Source: Chiua virens (Eukaryota; Basidiomycota; Agaricomycetes; Boletales; Boletaceae). From it: 64,000 nt of DNA. Position 1 is the stretch's first letter, and each line of letters opens with the position of its first letter. A program made the position numbers and the translations under genes. The DNA lies in assembly GCA_019787685.1 (NCBI GenBank), contig JAHNUO010000013.1, positions 62,001-126,000 on the forward strand, written 5' to 3'. This document shows, one piece after another, positions 23,028-34,729 of the stretch. The notes under the pieces were generated by a model, which made no database searches, was not told the DNA's origin, and saw nothing but the letters and a program-made list of their open reading frames with translations.

Positions 23028-23586
23028 CAACAGTGACATTGAGGGAATGTGAAAAAAAAAACTACTACAAAGTTAAGTACATGGTGCTAGGATCTAGGTA
23101 GTTGAGCGGAAGAAAGAGTGGTATGTTCTCGAGCGGCGGCTTAAATAGTGTTTGACGCTCCGCCCGGGTAATTCCACAAGACTCACGTGGCCACTCAAGT
23201 CGCGGGGCACTACTTAAGACCAGAATATTCGCACGACTACTCTTTCCCTCTTTGCCACTCACTTATATAAAGATACATAGTTAATGTTAAGTTAGAAGTA
23301 TAGTCGCAGTCGTAGCGACACTACAATTAGAGACTCTGGACCGAACAGACGAACAATAATCATCGACCACGTAACGAAATCTCTGCGGATTGCGTCACTT
23401 CGATCTGAGTGTTGGCATCAGGTGCGCCTGTTGAGCTTTTCTACTCTCAGAATGCCCCTGATTTATTCTCTAGACACATGGACACCGCCAAGCGTTCCGA
23501 CCGGATCACAGTTAACAATTGACGGTTCGTCCTTCACGACCATAAAACTACGCGAGTAGTTCTCTCTCTGCAACTGTCCTGTCCTC

Positions 23587-24327
23587 ATGAAATTGGAGCA
23601 CCCTTCCAGTCGTCTTTATCCAGCTCGGTATCTTCCCTATCGAAGGTACCCACCTCGATCTCGCTCGTTTCCCCAGCTCCCGCTCCAAGTAAATATTGAC
23701 ATTCCTATGGCGAGTTTACACCTCAATCCGTCGTCTCAAGAGGTATCCGACGAAATGGTTTTCTTTCGCTCACCCCAGCCTTTGCAGTGCTAACATCATT
23801 TCTAGGCCGTCGCTGTTGATTATCAGTCGATGTATGTGCAAGATCCAGCCCATTTCGGTAACGAGATCGAAGCTAGAGTAAACAGGGCGGTTGCATCAGC
23901 GTTGGTGGACCTTAACCTGCCGCACCAGGGCTTGAACTATCGAGATCTGGGTGGATTTGGTAATGAAATTGAAGCCAGATTAAACAGGGCGGTCACATCA
24001 GCGTTGGCGGACTTTAAGCTGACGCTGTACCCGCACAGAGGCGTGCACCGTCGAGGGGTAAGTAGGTATTAATCCGTCGCCATTCACACTTATCCAGTGA
24101 CAGACAATTTTGCTGGCTGCCTTGCGTTACGTCGGAAATGTGGTTTGGCAAGGTTCAGCACATATAATGAAATTTGCTATACGATGTATCAGCATTGCCC
24201 AGCTGGTTGCTGCAGGAGGTGTGTCTCTTTCGATTTTGGCAAATTGTGACTTATGTACTTAGGCCAGGAGCGCGATGATATGCCTGGGGATTGGTCTCAT
24301 TCTCAAATGGACGGCATTCAGAAATAG
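23587..24327 (+). CDS. Small unknown gene with an internal duplication
   Basis: Five exons can be joined in phase. A basic N-terminus (MKLEHPSSRLYP...) ends near 23690. A 15-nt exon encodes VSDEM. A long exon starts AVAVDYQSMYVQD near 23805, another starts TILLAALRYVGNVVW near 24107, and the last (QERDDMPGDWSHSQMDGIQK) ends with TAG at 24325-24327. The long exon contains two copies of FGNEIEARxNRAVxSALxD about 34 residues apart. I do not recognise the family; no signal peptide or metal site is visible. The intron pattern and the duplication argue for a real gene over chance. Its place in the accessory block suggests a mobile-DNA passenger. The tiny exon is the least certain part. Confidence 0.5.
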
Positions 24328-24839
24328 CCGTTGTCTGTCTTTCTGTACACGTCTATAAATGTCAATATGTGATCACGTGACTCAATTTGCTGGACACTAT
24401 TTAAGAAATAGAAATTTGCACGGTTTCTTTCTTTCGCCATCGTCGTTTACCCCACTCGTCCGCCACTCACATTCCCCTCACTTAAAAATAATGTAAATGT
24501 AGATCATCGGGCCTGTACGCATGTCTTTAGACAAAAGAATGAGGGAAAGGTACTTCATAGTTCATATAGCACGAAACGACACAAAATCAATTATGCCAAT
24601 TGCAGTGTGCAGGTGTCGAAACAATAAAGAACCTGGTGATGTCGACGATGTCGTGTTCGCCGCGATCTGCGGTTGTTGCTCCAAACAATTACATCCTAAT
24701 TATGCTCCGAATCAGTACGTACGTTGGCGACTACTCGTGCCTAAGTGAATGCTGATAGACAATAACCAGAAAATCGAACCTCTAGTATAAAAACTGGCCT
24801 TCTTAGGCAGTCGCACACCATAATACAACACCTTGCGAC
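24328..24839. other. Intergenic region with repeated promoter-like module
   Basis: It holds a copy of the module CACTATTTAAG ... TTTGCACG ... GCCACTCAC (24393-24475), also seen at about 23208-23265. A frame at 24521-24748 encodes 75 residues with two Cys pairs (CRCRNN, CGCCSKQ) and follows this module. It could be a small gene, but nothing else supports it. Confidence 0.4.
24786..24792 (+). promoter_or_regulatory. TATA box of the WD40-TM gene
   Basis: TATAAAA lies 54 bases upstream of the ATG at 24840, a plausible core promoter position. Confidence 0.45.
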
Positions 24840-26486
24840 ATGCCCCAGGTAATTCTACTCCCTTGACAATTTCGTTTCGTTGATCAATCCACCCAGATCT
24901 CTCTGAAATTCACACTAACCCGTCACACCAAGGCGGTTAATGCCATCGTTGTCAGTCCCAACGGTTCGCTCCTCCTGAGTGGAGGTGAGTATTATGTGTG
25001 TTTGCCAGCCTTTATCTCACATGGTTCAGGCAATGACAGTCGTATCGTCCTGTGGAACCTTTCATCAGGTGAAATGGCACAGGAGATATGTGTCCCATTA
25101 GCGGGATTCATCAGTTGCCTCACTTGGCTCAAACTCACTGACCGTGACGAGGACTCGTTCGTCTTCGGCACATCAGACGGCAACATCCATCTCTACCGAC
25201 GGGTTGACGATGGCCCACTATTCTCATTCTGTTCAATCACTCTTGCACACTCAGGAGCCATCGAGTCTCTCACGTGGGACCCTCATCATTGTCGGTTCAC
25301 CAGCGTTGGTAACGGAGAGGTTCGTGTGTGGAAGGTCGCCCCCGATCATAGTAAGCATATTCCTGGGCACCATCTCGCCCTCGTTGAAACTGAACCCACC
25401 GAAGACACCTTGTTGCCAGTCGCTATCAATGCAGAGAAACAGTCATATGTCGCCCACTCGGTCCACTTTCTGGATGACGGATCAAGCCTCCTCGTTTGCT
25501 ACCTGGAAAGCGGATATGTGTGAGTTCCATTTAGCAAATAGTTTTCTGGTTTTCTCACTTTCCGATCTACAGATTTTGTTACTCTGTTGAGCCTTGGGAT
25601 CTGAAATGGCAAAAAAAGACGAATGGTCGAATGTGAGTGCTACAAATCAGAAAGGCGGTTCCGCTCTGTTGATATCAATCACAGTGGGGACACCTGCTTA
25701 GATGGCCAAAATCTGTTGGTCTCTAACTTGTGCGACGGAGTGGACAAGTACTCCATTCCTGGTCTCCATCGCTCACAAAGTTATCACCACAATATCTTGA
25801 CCAATGTGCCCCTCCAGCTATCAGTTGCGCGACAAATGGGGTTGATGCTTGTTGGAGGTGACGACGGTTTTGCTCGGCTCTTTGACTACCAGACTGGCGC
25901 GTTCTGAGATAAGCTTGAACATGGAGCTAGTAAGTTTTTTTGCACCTTTCGATTCATTGCCTAATCATCAATGAATGAATTCAAGATGGGGACCTAATTG
26001 TTGCGGTTACTGTGAGTCATCAATGCAGACGGTCTCTTATTGCGCTAAATTATTATCCTAGACATTTGAAAACACGCAAGGGTGCATCATGGTAACCGCG
26101 AGTGCTCTTGACGGTCATAGCAACATTAAAGTCTGGAATCACACATATCAGGTACAGTTCGTTTCTCCACTGTCTTCCTCTGATCGCTTACTTCGACACG
26201 TAGTCTACTAGTCCATCCGTCCCTGTCGAAGCGCGACCGACAACTTTAACTTTCAAACAAATCACCATGTTTGCCGTGGTTTGTATATTCATCAATGTGA
26301 TCATGACGCGTGTTCCTTCCGGAATCCTGGACTACATAATGTCGTATTCTACTTCAAGCTTCCTTCCAGGGCTTAGCAGTGGTGGGTTCGGTGGTGGTGG
26401 AGTGGAACAACCACAAGATGTACATGTTTGAGACTATTGTGTTTGGGCTTTTGCAGTTGTACAATAGCGTGGACCACTACATTTAG
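24840..26486 (+). pseudogene. WD40-repeat protein with C-terminal hydrophobic segment, one in-frame TGA
   Basis: A 9-nt first exon (MPQ) splices to ISLKFTLTRHTKAVNAIVVSP. Further exons give WD40 blades: LLLSGGNDSRIVLWNL, FVFGTSDGNIHLYR, TSVGNGEVRVWKV, GDTCLDGQNLLVSNLCDGVDKY, LMLVGGDDGFARLFDYQTG and TASALDGHSNIKVWNH. A tail holds a hydrophobic run (AVGLAVVGSVVV). Splice phases agree across about nine exons to a TAG at 26484. One codon breaks the frame: TGA at 25905-25907 inside QTGAF-stop-DKLEHG, where no intron can remove it. So either the protein ends after the fifth blade or the gene is newly dead. WD40 proteins are scaffolds. This single-chain type with a C-terminal hydrophobic tail is, to my recollection, multi-copy in mushrooms. 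Confidence 0.65.
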
Positions 26487-26648
26487 CGACGAGTCCACTC
26501 ACTTACGTCAGACGAATTGCCGGACACTACAAAAGGCGAAAACTATCATTGCCTTGCCTTTCTTTTCCCTTCATCTACCTCGCTACCTACAAAGTACGCT
26601 ACTATTACTGTAGTTGAAGTTCTGTTTTAGCCCATCCATCGGATTAAA

Positions 26649-29600
26649 ATGCGAAATCATAACGAAAGTGACCAAATTGTAACTGGTAGGTACCCTTGTG
26701 ACATACATGATCCTACATGCTAATTTGTCGTGTGTAAGGCCGTACTTTGCTCGACGACCTAGCCGCCTGGGCAATCGTTCAAGAATGGGCCACTGACACG
26801 ATAGCTTTCACTGTGTACCAACAGAAGATGGAAGCCTTCGGGGACCGCTATGTTGCTTCAGACTGGAACGACGTCTGCACTCGCATTTTCGACATTTCTG
26901 AAGAGGGTGACGTGGCTACTGCTCTTGCCTACGTACAAGAGAAGATGAAATCCCGTGGGCTTTCCTTCTCTCCGACAATCGACAAAGGCAAGCGTAAGGC
27001 TCGCAGTAGTGAAAAATTCCCCCGACCTACAAAGCGTGCCCGTCACAAGGTAGATCCATTCTATCTGATATTTCCGCAGCTCACTCAAAAAGTCAAATCA
27101 GGCAAATCCATTTATTGATGTGGAAGCGCGAATAAACTATGACACAGAGTCGAGTGGAGACGAGACTGAGGACGGTGAGTAGATCTAAGGTACACCCGCG
27201 AGTGTAGTCTTACAATAATCACCTCGCAGATGGATTTATCGATTTCAGCGCTGAGACTGAGACAGCAGTTGGCCGCGGTGCAATTCCCCCGGCACGCATT
27301 TATCCTCTTGTAGAGCATGCCGGACTTTCAACTTACTTGAAGTCTGTGGATGGTATTGCGAAGCGCTATCTACCTTCAAGTTTGGATTCTCTTAATGATG
27401 CTGAATTTGATCGGCAATTAGATCAGTTCACTGGTCATAGTGATGCTGGGGAAGAAGGGGGAGAGGTGGACGAACAAGACGTCGAGGACGCTCACAATGA
27501 CTTGGATGAGGCTGGGATTTGGGAGGGTATTCACAGTTGGATTCGAGGGGATTCGGACTATGACACTCTGGTCAATCTGATCGACAATCAATACGACTCC
27601 AACCCGAACATTCAATATTGGGAAAATTTGATGTCAAGACTTGCATTCTTCGATGATCTAGAACAGCGGGACGAGTTTTTCTTCTCTGTATCTCTTCAAG
27701 AACACCTTAACCGCCTTACTAAACGTCAGCACGCCTCTGCAGGACACTCGGAGTCTCCTCAACTCACCCATCCGCCCGGGAAAACCCCCAGCAGTAATGC
27801 CGTATGGGCAGTCAAGATTGTCCCCTGTGAGTTTTTTTATCCTTACCACCACATTACGCTTAATCGACAGTCAGACTCCTCAACCGAGTATATTGTCAGC
27901 GCTTGGAGGAGCTTCACACTGCATACGGAGGTGTACGAACTGCTTCCCGGACGTGTTGCGGTCTATGCTCCTGATCCTCCGACATTCCTAAATGCGGTGC
28001 CTTTATCCCATCGTTCTTGCATCCGAGGATGGTCCATAATACCATTCGAAGATCAAATCTCATCTTTTCTACATAGAAGACCGACGCCGCCTGTGCCAGG
28101 GTGGTATAGCATCACGAAACGCGGGATCTACAAGGGGGATATCGCTTATGGGATATCATTCGATGAAAACACGACAGAACTTCATATACTCGTGGCCCCG
28201 CGACGTCTCAAACAGAAGATTGGACACCCTACTGGCGATAAAAAAATTGGTCAAGATCTTCATGCTCGTACTCTTTTCTCAACTGAAAAGCACTACGGTC
28301 AACCGCGACGACCATACTGAGGTCTCCCTGCTTATGAATACGTCGATCAAGTCCTTGTTTCTGGCCTTCTACTGATGAAATTGAAGACCAATCAAGTTGT
28401 CGTTGTCCCGACCCCCTCTCCCCACCAGATCGCTCTTCATGTTGCCTCCGCGGTGAACCCGCCTTTCATGAAGGCCTCGTACCAAAAGTTCAACCAGCTT
28501 TTCTGGAGCATTGGCGACCGGGTTACGATTTCTGATCCCACGTACCTCGGAGAGCAAGGACGGCTGGTTGACATCGACAAGGAGAATGGCTCAGCTGTAG
28601 TTCGCTTATGCAACGGATCAGACCAAGCTGTACCCCTCACTGCGCTAGCCCGCTCTCACTGCGTCGGAGACTCAGTTCGAGTCATCGTCGACCCCTTCAG
28701 CGACCATCGAAATGTTCATCACGAGATTATGGGACATTCTGGGCTCGTCACCCGCATCGACTGTGAGACGGGCGAAGTTACATTATCCAATAGGGACACT
28801 AAGGTAATGTACTACTCTCTCAGTAGCAAAACGAATTCCCCAACATCTTTCGTAGTTTCAAGTGCCGCAGCACCTCCTAGAGTCTTACTCGCCGGATCAG
28901 CAAGTCTGGGCCCCAGTGGGCATGCTAAACCCCACTGCCAATATTCCTGAAGATCAAGTTGAAATTGGTGATGTTGTTGAAGTCGTGACTGGACTTCATA
29001 CCGGGAAAATGGGAGTTGTGGATTCGGTCCGCAGACTTGCTGGCACCCTCGGCTTCACAGATGATGTCCAGCGTATTCAGTACGAGGTCCCCATAAAATC
29101 GGTGACATTTATCCCCGATAGCCGTGCACTAAAATTCACTCCTGAGCGCGGTTACGGCGTGAGTCCAGGGGATGTCGTATTTGTAGTCAGAGGGGATGAC
29201 AGAGGTAGCAAGGGGACCGTCTCCAGAGTACTCCTAGAGGAGGGGTATCTGGCCGTCATACCACTCGCGAGTCCAGGTGTGAGTATCTTAAATTGTCTTG
29301 TCTTGTCCTGTCCTCGATTCTCACTCTCCTCTCAGTCTCTCTTTTCAAGGCCAATTACTCACTTTGCCCACGCTCGTCCTGTACACCAACACGACAAGAA
29401 TGAGCATAACCTGGAAAAAGAGGTGCTGATCATTGCAGGGGAGCTCCGCGGATGGAGGGGTACATTGATTTCTTTGTTGAGAGATCGGTGCATTATAGCG
29501 TGGTCCATGGGTACTCAGAATACGTGTTCCCTGGATCATGTTGTCGTTCGGTGAGTTTAATGATTCACCTGTCCCTTTCCCTTTGTAAGATGGTATCTAG

Positions 29601-30317
29601 GGGTTCAAGAACGACGCTTGCAGGACGAGCCTTATCAGTGCAACAAATGTTGACAATCGACCAAACATTTGCGGACGCCGAGATTCCATCCCACAGGGCG
29701 AGGACGCCACCACCCTCGCCTCCTCAAAACGAAGCGGAGTCAGCGCAGGCTTCCGACCCTTGGACTATTGACGATAGCGACCGTGAACAGCTCGATAGAC
29801 CCGCACTTGAAGGTAAGTCTTTTTTTTTTGTTCTCCCTACTCTCCACTCACCCGTACCTCTTTAGTGCACAAGTTTTTGTTGGATCCGAGGGTGCTAAAC
29901 ACCTTGAATCGAGTTCGAGCGGTCTTTCAACTGACCCCCGGTTGGAGAGACACATATACCGATCGACTTTGCAAGACCGAGGCTCACCCACTGCAATCCG
30001 AGTCGGGTCTGGTTCCCCGCGGCCATGTTGCAGTCAGCCTCACCGCTCGTACCAAGGGGGCAAATCTCATGCACGTAACTGTACCCGAAACGTCGCTCAA
30101 GATATACCACCCGGTCAAGAAAGGTTCTCTTTGTATGGTTATCAAACCGAAAGAAGGTGGTGGTGGTGAACAAATTGGATCGGTTTTGACAGTGACATGA
30201 ATCTTCAAAAAAGACAGGGTCGTCGTCAAAAAGCTTGACCATACACCCGCTGTTGAGGCGTGCTTACCGATGGGAAGGATTATTGCAGTTGAAGGACCAG
30301 GTAGTCGCCAAGAGTAA
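26649..30317 (+). CDS. Spt5-like NGN/KOW protein, C-terminus interrupted by TGA
   Basis: Exons: 26649-26685, 26739-27049, 27093-27174, 27230-27826, 27875-28267 (or onward), 28322-28803, 28856-29276, 29350-29550, 29601-29812 and 29866-30317. An N-terminal region ends in a basic patch (KGKRKARSS). An acidic stretch (TESSGDETED, EEGGEVDEQDVEDAHNDLDE) precedes an NGN-like part starting VWAVKIV. Several KOW motifs follow: VPGWYSITKRGIYKGDIAYG, IGDRVTISDPTYLGEQGRLV, IGDVVEVVTGLHTGKMGVVD and SPGDVVFVVRGDDRGSKGTV. This is the order in Spt5, the elongation factor that clamps RNA polymerase II with Spt4. The C-terminal heptad repeats of true Spt5 are missing. TGA at 28318 falls in a possible 54-nt intron. 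TGA at 30198-30200 does not and cuts off a last KOW-like piece (KDRVVVKKLDHTP). Likely a mobile-DNA-linked paralog. Confidence 0.65.
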
Positions 30318-30358
30318 TGTAACGTTAAGTTTCTCATTGATAATATTACATTTACCAC

Positions 30359-31147
30359 TCAGCCACCTCGCCCAGAGCTGTTCTTCAGATACATTTTAAG
30401 AAAATCAATTACAACCCAGTTACCATCGTACTCCAGCAATTGTGGGTATCATTCTTTCGCCTGTTGCTGAAAGATTAGAAGAGAAGATTTTCTTAGCAAG
30501 TAAAATATAACCTTATCGAAGACCACTTGAAGATTTTCGCGTTGTTGTCTGCTCCATGGCTTTCGAGTCATGAGATATTCTTGAGCAAGATGAACAACGA
30601 AAGTCTGATGCAGTTTGAGAAAAAATGACAAGAGAATAGCGACAATACTAACCCGAACTTCTTCGTACTCAGTGGGTTGCCATCCCAGCTTCTCTTGTAG
30701 GTTATAACCACCCCGATTAATCCTTGAAACCTCCCCCCAAGGCTTGGGTATCAAAACCTTGCGGGGAGCGGCTGCGACAGCGTCTGGTTTGTGTGGATGT
30801 ATGACATTCTCTCCGCCGGAAGGTTCTTCGCGACGGAATACTTTGTGCTGGGTAAGAGGGGGTGGAGTAACAGCGCGTTCCGGGGGAAACACCGAATGTC
30901 GTGTGAGGGGAGGAAAGTATCGATGAAACGACCAGTGAATTACAACTTTGGGCATCATGGGATAGCTCACCTGGACAGTGGACGCTTCGTCTTTATGAGA
31001 AGCGAGTGATTGCAGTGCACAATAGCGTTGAGGGGACGACCGACCGAACCAAGAGAGAGAGCTCGAAGACAATACGCTCCAGGCCAATATGAGGGTGACG
31101 TACTGAAATCGGGTTATGACTGGCGAGGGCTGAAGCCACGTGATCAT
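30359..31147 (-). pseudogene. GEVSR-motif protein, in-frame TGA near the C-terminus
   Basis: Leftward exons give a Pro-rich N-terminal half, then the block IPKPWGEVSRINRGGYNLQ followed by EKLGWQPTEYEEVR. After an intron at about 30650-30603 comes TFVVHLAQEYLMTRKPWS; after another near 30525-30470 comes AKE-stop-YPQLLEYDGNWVVIDF, with a final TGA at 30359-30361. The TGA at 30449-30451 sits where I remember an Arg in relatives, so it looks like a CGA-to-TGA change. I know this GEVSR...GGYNL block only as a recurrent uncharacterised protein of mushroom genomes and can assign no biochemical role. The gene converges on the Spt5-like gene (42 bases apart) and diverges from the gene at 31552. Confidence 0.5.
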
Positions 31148-31551
31148 CTGAGTTTCAATCGCTGTACACTACTTTAATCCCTGGACTTTACCGTTTTTGT
31201 CTTTCTTCTTTTACTCCTCAAGCCACCAGGAACACCCAGTAACCGGTCACTATGCCACTACGCTAGTAATTGTGATGTAGTAGAGACGGTCTAAGATTGT
31301 ACAAAAAAGAAGTAAACAAAAACTGCCCGAGTTCGGACGAAAGACAATTCCGAGCAGAGCGAATGCTCCGGTCGTCTGTGGCAATTGTGCCTCGGTAACC
31401 ATGGGATATGGGTCGAGACCCTTAAGGCTCAAACAATACAAAGAATCATTTTTGGACGAGGACGGGTGACCTCACATATATCTCACTGACCGGTAAGCGT
31501 CAATCTCAAGCCTGATTTCTTACCTCCTACTCATCTTCCGGTTTGCAGTAC

Positions 31552-34500
31552 ATGTCGTCCAACGCTCCAGAGACCAGTTCTTCCATTTCCTCCGCGCTCA
31601 AGATCCTCGGGTCGATTTCACAATCTGTGAGTTCTACCTGCTCAATATGTACGGTTGGGTGATGCTCATATGTCTTCAGACAGGGGAATTTGCGAGGCAC
31701 AGTGTGCATCAGTTCAGCGCGCGGTTGTCTCGCGCTCCATTGCTCGAACAACATAGAGTTGGGCTTGAGGCCCGAATCGCTTCTCCCTCGAGCAATCCTG
31801 ATCCCTATACACGCTTCCGACCTTGTCAAGATGTCGGTTTATTGGATGAAGCTTCCCGTGGGGAGCAAATTACCGGCGCACAACAAGTATGTACATCAAT
31901 TCCTGGTACCAGTAACCTCTTACCTATTGCTTCCAGTTATCGGATCTTTTGCGTTCGCCGCAGATACATTCCTATGATGCCCAGTTAAGTGATGTAGACG
32001 AGTTTCCTGGTTCACAACAGGTGCGTTTTGTTCTGGTGGAATTGACTTATCACTGAATTTCCTTCCAGTTCAGCTTCGGACAAGGATCTTCACACCGATC
32101 GTCAGACGTGAGTAAATAATCTACCCCTACTCGAACCCTGGTCTTATACCACGTTAGCTTTTACGTCGCCCCGAATCACCACCTATAAGTGATTCATCTA
32201 ACTCCTTTCGCCGTGGTCGCTCCAGTGACGTCGAACTTCAACCAGTAAGAACTCGACATGAGCGTTCTGTGAGCCCTCTCGAGGTTCAGAAGATGCGCCT
32301 CTCCGAAAGACGACGCTCGCGTTCACGCAATCGGGACCACGCTTGTCGTTCTGGGATGCACGCTACTGAAGATATTGGCCCGTCTCAGTCTCAACTCGGT
32401 GACTCAGTAGAACCTAACGCTATCGCACCGTCTGCGGTCCCATCTCCATCCGCCCAACAAATGGTATTCTCGCGGCAGAATTCTTCGTCTTCCGAACCTC
32501 CGATGGATGTAGATGGCGCTCAGCCGACTGATCCTTTAACCGAAGGAGCGATCTCTGTGATCTCTGTCCCTTCAACCTCTGTCCCCCCTTCAGCCTCTTC
32601 TCCCCCTCCCGTTTCTGCTCAAGTTCCTGCCCCTCCTCCTTTCGAACCTCTGATGGATGTAGATCGCACTCAGCCTACTGATCCTTTGATGGGAGGAGGG
32701 ATCTCTTCCTCTGCCCCCCTTCCACGACGCTCCTCTCCACCTCCAACTACCCGACCTCCATCTTCAAACTTCGCTCGCCTCCAAAAGCCCCTTTCTCCTT
32801 GTGTAATTTCTGTTACCACTTCAGACGTGCCCTCCAAACAGCATGTAGTACTGCTGCCGGTGATGGATGTGGATGTGACTCCGCTGAGCCAGCGGGCGAG
32901 TTCCCCACTGACAAGAACCATACATCAATCGCCTCCAATAGAGGTTGATTCGACTTCTCATCCAGTCCCCACCACAACTCCCGCGCCGCCAACTCTCACA
33001 CTGCCACGCCAGCAGATCAACTCCCCACCACCAAGGACCGCACGTCAACCACCCCCTCCAGTTCCCACTACGAGTCAGCGGATCCCCACTTTGCCCCCCC
33101 CTGCCGCGCGCCCTCGCCCGGAGGTGAACTCTCCGCCTGCAAGAACTACACATCAACCACCAATGCAGGTGAATTCGAACTTAGCACCTCATCCGGTCCC
33201 TACTGTGACTCTGCAGACCCCCGCACCACCCACCTCTGCCACCCACCCTCCCCAGCAGGTGAGCCCCCCATCGACATCAACAAGAACTACACACCAACCT
33301 CCAATGCAGGTGGATTCGACCGCAACACAACCTCATCCAGCTACGCCTCTACAACCCAGTAGGCCTGCGCCTTTACCATCGTCTTCTACATCGACCTCTA
33401 TGCTAGAAAACATGGTGGATCAAATCATAGCTCAACGATTAGGCGCGAACATTGTGGAACCTATTGTCAATCAAATAACTCAGCTTCTCGCCTCTCAGTC
33501 ATCTCTCCAGCAACAACCCAAGGGAACTCGCGCAGAGAAAAGTCTATCAAAGTGGTCTAGGAATAGTTTTGACGCTGATGACGAAGAGGAGGATGAATCC
33601 CCAGCCCCTACTAGAAGACGGAAGCCTGGGCGACGAGGGAGCATGAATACGTTACATGTACGATGATTGCCCCATTCAGTTATCTCGTACTGATGTTTGC
33701 AGGGTGCATTTCGCTCCTATCTGCGGGAGAAGAATGCCATCTTGTCGCGACCCAACGGTCCCTTACCTCCTTCAGCTCCCCAGAGTGTCATTATTGCATA
33801 CAACAATGACGGCGACCAGTTTCCTACCCTTGACAATGTTATGCTTGATTGGAACTGCTCATCGCTGACCAACTCGCGCTGGAACTCCGAAGTCATCAAC
33901 ATCCTTACTTTCGATTTCTATGAAAGGCTGAAGAACGGATCATATCCGAGCGTGAACTGTGATATAGATTCCCTGAGTCTGGATGACTTACGCAAATGTT
34001 GTGAACAGAAATTGGGCCGCACCTTTCAAGCTCATCGCGAGAGAGCCAAGATCGACTCAGTACAAGGTGGCGAACGTCTCGCAATGACTGCGATGCAGGC
34101 TGAGAAGGAGGAAAGACGTCGGAAAAGCGCTCAGATGATGTCTCGTAGACACGGGGTAAGTGTCTGATATCTAAGCACTGGTTCTAGCCACACGATATTC
34201 TGACAAATTTGCCAAGACCCTGCAGAGAAGAAAACGAATCGTAGAAGAAAATCATGCCCAGGATCCTGACAAGTGGGCTGCGATCCTCAGAATTATCGAG
34301 CGCCTCAATGTCGATGGCATGAGCTGCGATGAAACCGACTGCCCACCACACTCAACCATGAAGAATCTACGCCGAGTTGAGCTTCCCTGGATCCACCCCG
34401 CAATCTCCACATTATTCAAGTCTGTTGAATCATACGAACCATCATTGCGAGATAAATACATGAAGGAGCAAATTGGTAATTCTCATCTCAGACGCCATTG

Positions 34501-34729
34501 GGAGGTGGGTAGGAAGGACATGAGGGCAACTGCTGTTTCTGGACTTCCGCACAACTGGTACAACGATACTTGGTTCCTGAGTCTTGCCCCAGGCACTCGC
34601 GCAATGCTTCATGCACGTCAAGAGGTGCCGATCCCCACTCTAGTATGTCATTCTCCACCTCAAACAGCAGCATCATAAGCTAATGCATGTTATTTTCTAG
34701 CCCCCTTACCTCTGCTGCACCGCGGAGTG
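31552..34729 (+). CDS. DGMSCDE-motif protein with long Pro/Ser-rich linker
   Basis: Exons: 31552-31626, 31680-31886, 31937-32020, 32069-32107, 32158-33657, 33703-34155 and 34226 to about 34639, perhaps with a last short exon to TGA at 34727-34729. All joins keep frame. The protein opens with MSSNAPETSSSISSALKIL, then an Arg/Ser-rich stretch (RLSERRRSRSRNRD) and about 400 residues of Pro/Ser/Thr repeats around PPMQVDS and MDVDxTQP. The ordered C-terminal part holds GAFRSYLREKNAILSR, a helical EKEERRRKSAQ region, RLNVDGMSCDETDCPP and LPWIHPAISTLFKSVE. I recall relatives with DGMSSDE as multi-copy mushroom proteins next to mobile DNA; their function is not known. The RS-like and acidic parts suggest a nuclear protein. 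No stop breaks this gene. Confidence 0.6.

Noticed and set aside
23131..23219. CACTA...TAGTG words read as the terminal inverted repeats of a CACTA transposon
   Set aside because: The words face outward from each other over 65 bases, no matching partner end was found left of the transposase, and no target duplication is visible.
25905..30451. TGA recoded as an amino acid in this genome
   Set aside because: Intact genes in the window (sedolisin, dehydrogenase, mitochondrial carrier) end at TGA exactly where their families end, so TGA is a normal stop.
31527..31829. A 100-codon minus-strand frame upstream of the DGMSCDE gene
   Set aside because: The plus strand here gives exons that splice in phase into the DGMSCDE protein; the minus frame has no continuation.
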